From the NCBI GenBank assembly GCA_027972325.1, contig JAPMOS010000001.1, forward strand, positions 95,001 to 159,000: a stretch of DNA of 64,000 bases, read 5' to 3'. The translations under genes and the position numbers were made by a program. This DNA is from Paratrimastix pyriformis (Eukaryota > Preaxostyla > Paratrimastigidae). How positions within the stretch are numbered: the stretch's first letter is position 1; each line of letters begins with the position of its first letter. The notes below the pieces were generated by a model. It was given only the letters and a program-made list of their open reading frames with translations. It made no database searches and was not told the origin of the DNA. Positions 61,689 through 64,000 of this stretch are shown in pieces.

Positions 61689-64000
61689 GGCGCCACCGCC
61701 ACCGCCATCGCCATCGCCACGCACCGCACATTTTTTTTTTTTCGACCCCTCTGCCTTTCCCCCCGTGACACAGACCGCGCATCCATCACCCCAACCACCA
61801 CCACTATCACCACTGCCACTGCCACCACCACCACCAACCACAACCACCCTGCTCCACACAACCACCCACTCCACCACAGCCACAGCCACCCGTCCCACCT
61901 GCTCATCCCGTGGCGGGACGTGTCTCCTTTGCAGCGCCACGTCCCCTCGATGGCCTCCTCCCCGCCGCCCTCGCCCGATCTCTCGCGGCGCCACTCGGCC
62001 AGCCCGCTGGTCGCGGCCCCGTCCGCGGCCCCCGCCGCCTCGCCCGTGCCCACGCCCACCCCGCAGGAAGGCGACCCCTTGCTGCAGGTCGGCCGCCCCG
62101 CCGCCCCCGTATGCACACCTCAGACCTACACATCCCGGTCCCTCCTCCACCGCGCTCCCAAAACGCTGTGCTGCGCCCATCCACATCATCCTCTTTCTCG
62201 CTGGCCCCTCTCCTCCCTCCCCTCCTCCCCTCCCTTGGCAGGAGCCCATCGAGGTGACCATCAGCCGGCCCGGTGAGCCGTCGGACATCAATTGGCTCAA
62301 CCTCGAGATCTCAGCCGGCACCCGGCGCCTCCGCGGGGTCCGCCTGCACCCCCCACGCCACCAGTCCAGACCCCTCAATGCCCAGCATCAGATCAACATC
62401 GTTTTCATTTCACGCCCGTCATCATCGGCCTCATCATCATCATTGGCATTGGCATCATCATTCTCTTCTACGTGGGTTTGACTGGCTGGCTGGGGTGCGG
62501 GTGCCGCAGTGGGGCAGCTCGCTGATCTGCCTGCTGCTTGTGCTCGTCTGCAGCGCCATCATCTCCTTCGTGGCCGACCCGGGGGTCTGTCCACACGCTG
62601 CCCATCCCCCTGCATCCACCCCTCCCCCCCTCCCCCCGCCCCCCCACAGCAGTGAATCTCATCGCCCCCGTCGCCCGTGCCCAAATCATCCCCCTTCCTT
62701 TCTGCGCCTCGTCATCACCATCACCCGCACCCCGCCGCCCCATCCGAGTGGATCATCTCGGCCCAACTCATGTCCCCCTCCGCCCCTGGTCCCACACACA
62801 CCCCCGCACCCCTGGCCCCAGTGGATCATCTAACTCATGTCCCCCTCCGCCCCTGGTCCCACACACCCGCACACCCACGCCCCTGGCCCCAGTGGATCAT
62901 CTCGCCCGTACCCAACCCGGCCTTCATCTCAAGCATCGGGGTGCAGCTGGGCTGCTCGGTCCTCTGCATCACATTCAACGTCATCACATTCTCCCTGGTC
63001 CCCGGTCCGTCAGCTGTCCCTGCCCCCCATCATCGTTTGAATCCTGCCACCCCTGCCCCGGCCACTGCCACTGCCACATCTGCCGTTTTCTCTGCTGCAC
63101 CACCGTCAGCACCATCACCACCATCACCATCAGCATCACACCACCACCACTTTCATCACCACCTTCATCAGCATCATCATCCCCATCAGCATCATCCCCA
63201 TCAGCATCAGCATCAGCATCATTATCAGCATCATCCCCATCATCATCAGCATCACCAACATCATCATCATCCCCATCAATCTCGGCTGTGGTGGCGGTGG
63301 CGGTCCAGTGCTGACCTCGAAGGAGGGCCACCCGTCCCGCACCACGGAGGAGGTCATGAACACGGCCCGGTTCATCTTCTTCCAGGTCCGATCCCTCCCT
63401 CCCCCCCTCCCTCCCCTCCCTCCCTCCTCCCTCCCTCCCTCCCTCCCTCCCTCCCTCCTCCCTCCCTCCCTCCCTCCCTCCCCCCTGCGTCCGTGTGTCT
63501 GGTATGCCCCCCCGCTGGGTGCGCGTCCTCTCGTCAGCCTTCGTGGCCCTCCTTCACACTCGCTCGTTCCCCGTGGGTCACGTCGACCGTGCCGCATTGC
63601 TCTACCGGGGGGGTTCGTGCCTGAACTCGATCGGTGCCCTGTGCATGTTCGCCTGGCACAGCAACACCCTCAGCGACAGCTGGTACGCGGCCTCGGCCCA
63701 GTCCCTGGTCCGTCCTCCTCCCCGCCACCTCCCCTCGCCACCCCGCCCCTCACTGCGGCGATATTGGATGAAAATGATGAAATCCCGAACCACAACGTGC
63801 ATTGGCTGATGGTCCCGCACCTCCACCCACCCACCGCCATCCCGTTTCCCCGGGGGCAGCTGTTCGGTCTTGCGGGCGACTGCCTGGTGATGGTCTTCGG
63901 GCTCGAGTTCCTGCACCCCGACAAGCGGGTCGTCCGCTGGATCAGCCGCAAGAAGGCCAAGACCCAGCGGTCCGCAACAACCCACCCGCCCGCCCACCCG
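56057..64000 (+). CDS. Multi-pass membrane protein, OSCA/TMEM63 (CSC1, DUF221)-like channel, 3' end outside the window
   Basis: Exons read: 56057-56369, 56424-56575, 56660-56836, 57064-57208, 57425-57497, about 58210-58298, 61935-62087, 62242-62337, 62370-62471, 62510-62584, 62893-63004, 63309-63385, about 63537-63705 and 63861-63969. After a soluble N-terminus come hydrophobic spans ([11 protein letters not shown].., [16 protein letters not shown]), then [13 protein letters not shown], a cytosolic region with [13 protein letters not shown] and [16 protein letters not shown] (compare APEPxDIxWxN in DUF221), then further spans ([37 protein letters not shown]). In known members these form mechanosensitive cation channels. 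Family assignment rests on motif spacing. Reading phase does not join across 57497-58210, nor at about 63385-63537. The start codon is uncertain. Confidence 0.5.
57520..57645. repeat. CCGCCCC-type GC-only repeat, left flank of bacterial-like fragment
   Basis: Irregular CCCCG/CCCCCG units with almost no A or T, inside the intron that starts at 57498. A matching block lies at 58041-58138. Confidence 0.9.
57643..57819 (-). pseudogene. Truncated bacterial response-regulator receiver domain fragment
   Basis: Starting at the ATG at 57819, the minus strand reads a clean receiver-domain N-terminus: [18 protein letters not shown] with the acidic pair, [19 protein letters not shown] with the phospho-acceptor Asp, then SMPG. 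It is cut off at 57643 exactly where the GC-only repeat begins, so about half of the 120-residue domain is missing. The residue pattern is bacterial. It lies in an intron of the plus-strand membrane-protein gene, 26 bp downstream of the folD fragment on the same strand, as in an operon. Confidence 0.8.
57846..58043 (-). pseudogene. folD: Truncated bacterial folD (methylenetetrahydrofolate dehydrogenase/cyclohydrolase) 3' fragment
   Basis: The minus strand begins abruptly at [15 protein letters not shown], a FolD C-terminal motif, and ends with [20 protein letters not shown] and a stop at 57846-57848. Between them the typical LTGDV and AAKITPVPGG pieces are present but in other frames, so there are at least two frame breaks. 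The left part of the gene is replaced by GC-only repeat. Normal FolD is about 285 residues; about 65 are represented. Confidence 0.75.
58041..58138. repeat. CCGCCCC-type GC-only repeat, right flank of bacterial-like fragment
   Basis: Same composition and unit style as 57520-57645. The two blocks bracket the folD/receiver fragment. Confidence 0.9.
58680..58850. repeat. (GGGAC)n pentanucleotide array
   Basis: GGGACGGGAC units, pure at about 58805-58842 and interrupted upstream, lie in the large intron below the LINE. Confidence 0.9.
59115..61650 (-). mobile_element. 5'-truncated, decayed LINE with restriction-like endonuclease (R2/NeSL/HERO-type organisation)
   Basis: On the minus strand, from 61650 downward: reverse transcriptase blocks [42 protein letters not shown], and the catalytic YADD near 61,125. 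These are followed by [16 protein letters not shown], then a CCHC-type knuckle ([18 protein letters not shown]) near 60,040, and a restriction-like endonuclease (RPDLVLRSE then [20 protein letters not shown]) ending at 59115. RT upstream of the endonuclease is the arrangement of R2, NeSL and HERO-like LINEs. The N-terminal zinc-finger/Myb region is absent. The frame is broken at several points (at least four), so it is inactive. It lies in a membrane-protein intron in antisense orientation. Confidence 0.85.
61655..61686. repeat. (CA)n microsatellite at the LINE 5' boundary
   Basis: Sixteen CA units begin within a few bases of the point where LINE similarity stops. Confidence 0.95.
62745..62905 (+). 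repeat. Tandem duplication around a 3' splice site
   Basis: CCCCTGGCCCCAG followed by TGGATCATCT occurs with AGs at 62820-62821 and 62891-62892, 71 nt apart. A third TGGATCATCT follows an AG near 62746. Only the last copy continues the coding frame; the middle one hits a stop at once. Confidence 0.85.

Overview
This is nuclear DNA from a GC-rich, gene-dense, intron-rich unicellular eukaryote. Evidence: spliced housekeeping genes (threonyl-tRNA synthetase, BRF1, POP4, profilin, cyclophilin), one pol III tRNA-Arg, introns down to about 44 nt, and many microsatellites and homopolymer tracts confined to introns and intergenic DNA. I cannot name the species. The gene set would fit a protist on or near the opisthokont line (for example a nucleariid such as Fonticula), but that is a guess. 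The 5' splice sites are strikingly non-canonical: nearly all begin GTCNG instead of GTRAG.

Layout. 1-3.3 kb: an F-box/LRR-type protein (+). 3.3-4.0 kb: degenerate repeats and a poly-C tract. 4.0-10.1 kb: a compact housekeeping block of profilin (-), 6-phosphogluconolactonase (+), RNase P/MRP subunit POP4 (-) and threonyl-tRNA synthetase (+). 10.3-14.8 kb: an LCAT/lysosomal phospholipase A2-like lipase with an enormous disordered insert. 15.3-17.5 kb: a second, intronless LRR protein. 17.7-23.7 kb: the TFIIIB subunit BRF1, also with a huge disordered insert, followed by tRNA-Arg(ACG), itself a pol III product. 24.3-28.5 kb: an AbgA-type M20 amidohydrolase (-), cyclophilin (+), a TM1586-type nitroreductase (-) and a small coiled-coil protein (+). 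29.5-55.9 kb: one giant minus-strand gene of about 33 exons (about 6,100 residues) built from TIG/IPT-like immunoglobulin-fold repeats, with introns packed with microsatellites. 56.1 kb to the right edge: a plus-strand multi-membrane-span gene resembling OSCA/TMEM63 (CSC1/DUF221) channels. Its introns contain a 400-bp bacterial-looking folD/response-regulator fragment and a decayed LINE with a restriction-like endonuclease.

How the parts relate. There is no obvious pathway cluster. The local logic is architectural: five head-to-head gene pairs share only 3-152 bp of upstream DNA, and convergent pairs are 25-114 bp apart. Several conserved enzymes carry large Pro/Ala/Ser-rich insertions, and intronic poly-C runs mostly follow the sense strand. 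The giant TIG gene, with two different internal super-repeat regimes, is the most unusual coding unit. The splice-site consensus is the most unusual genome-wide feature. Intron boundaries were placed by eye from reading phase and protein similarity, and no database search was possible.
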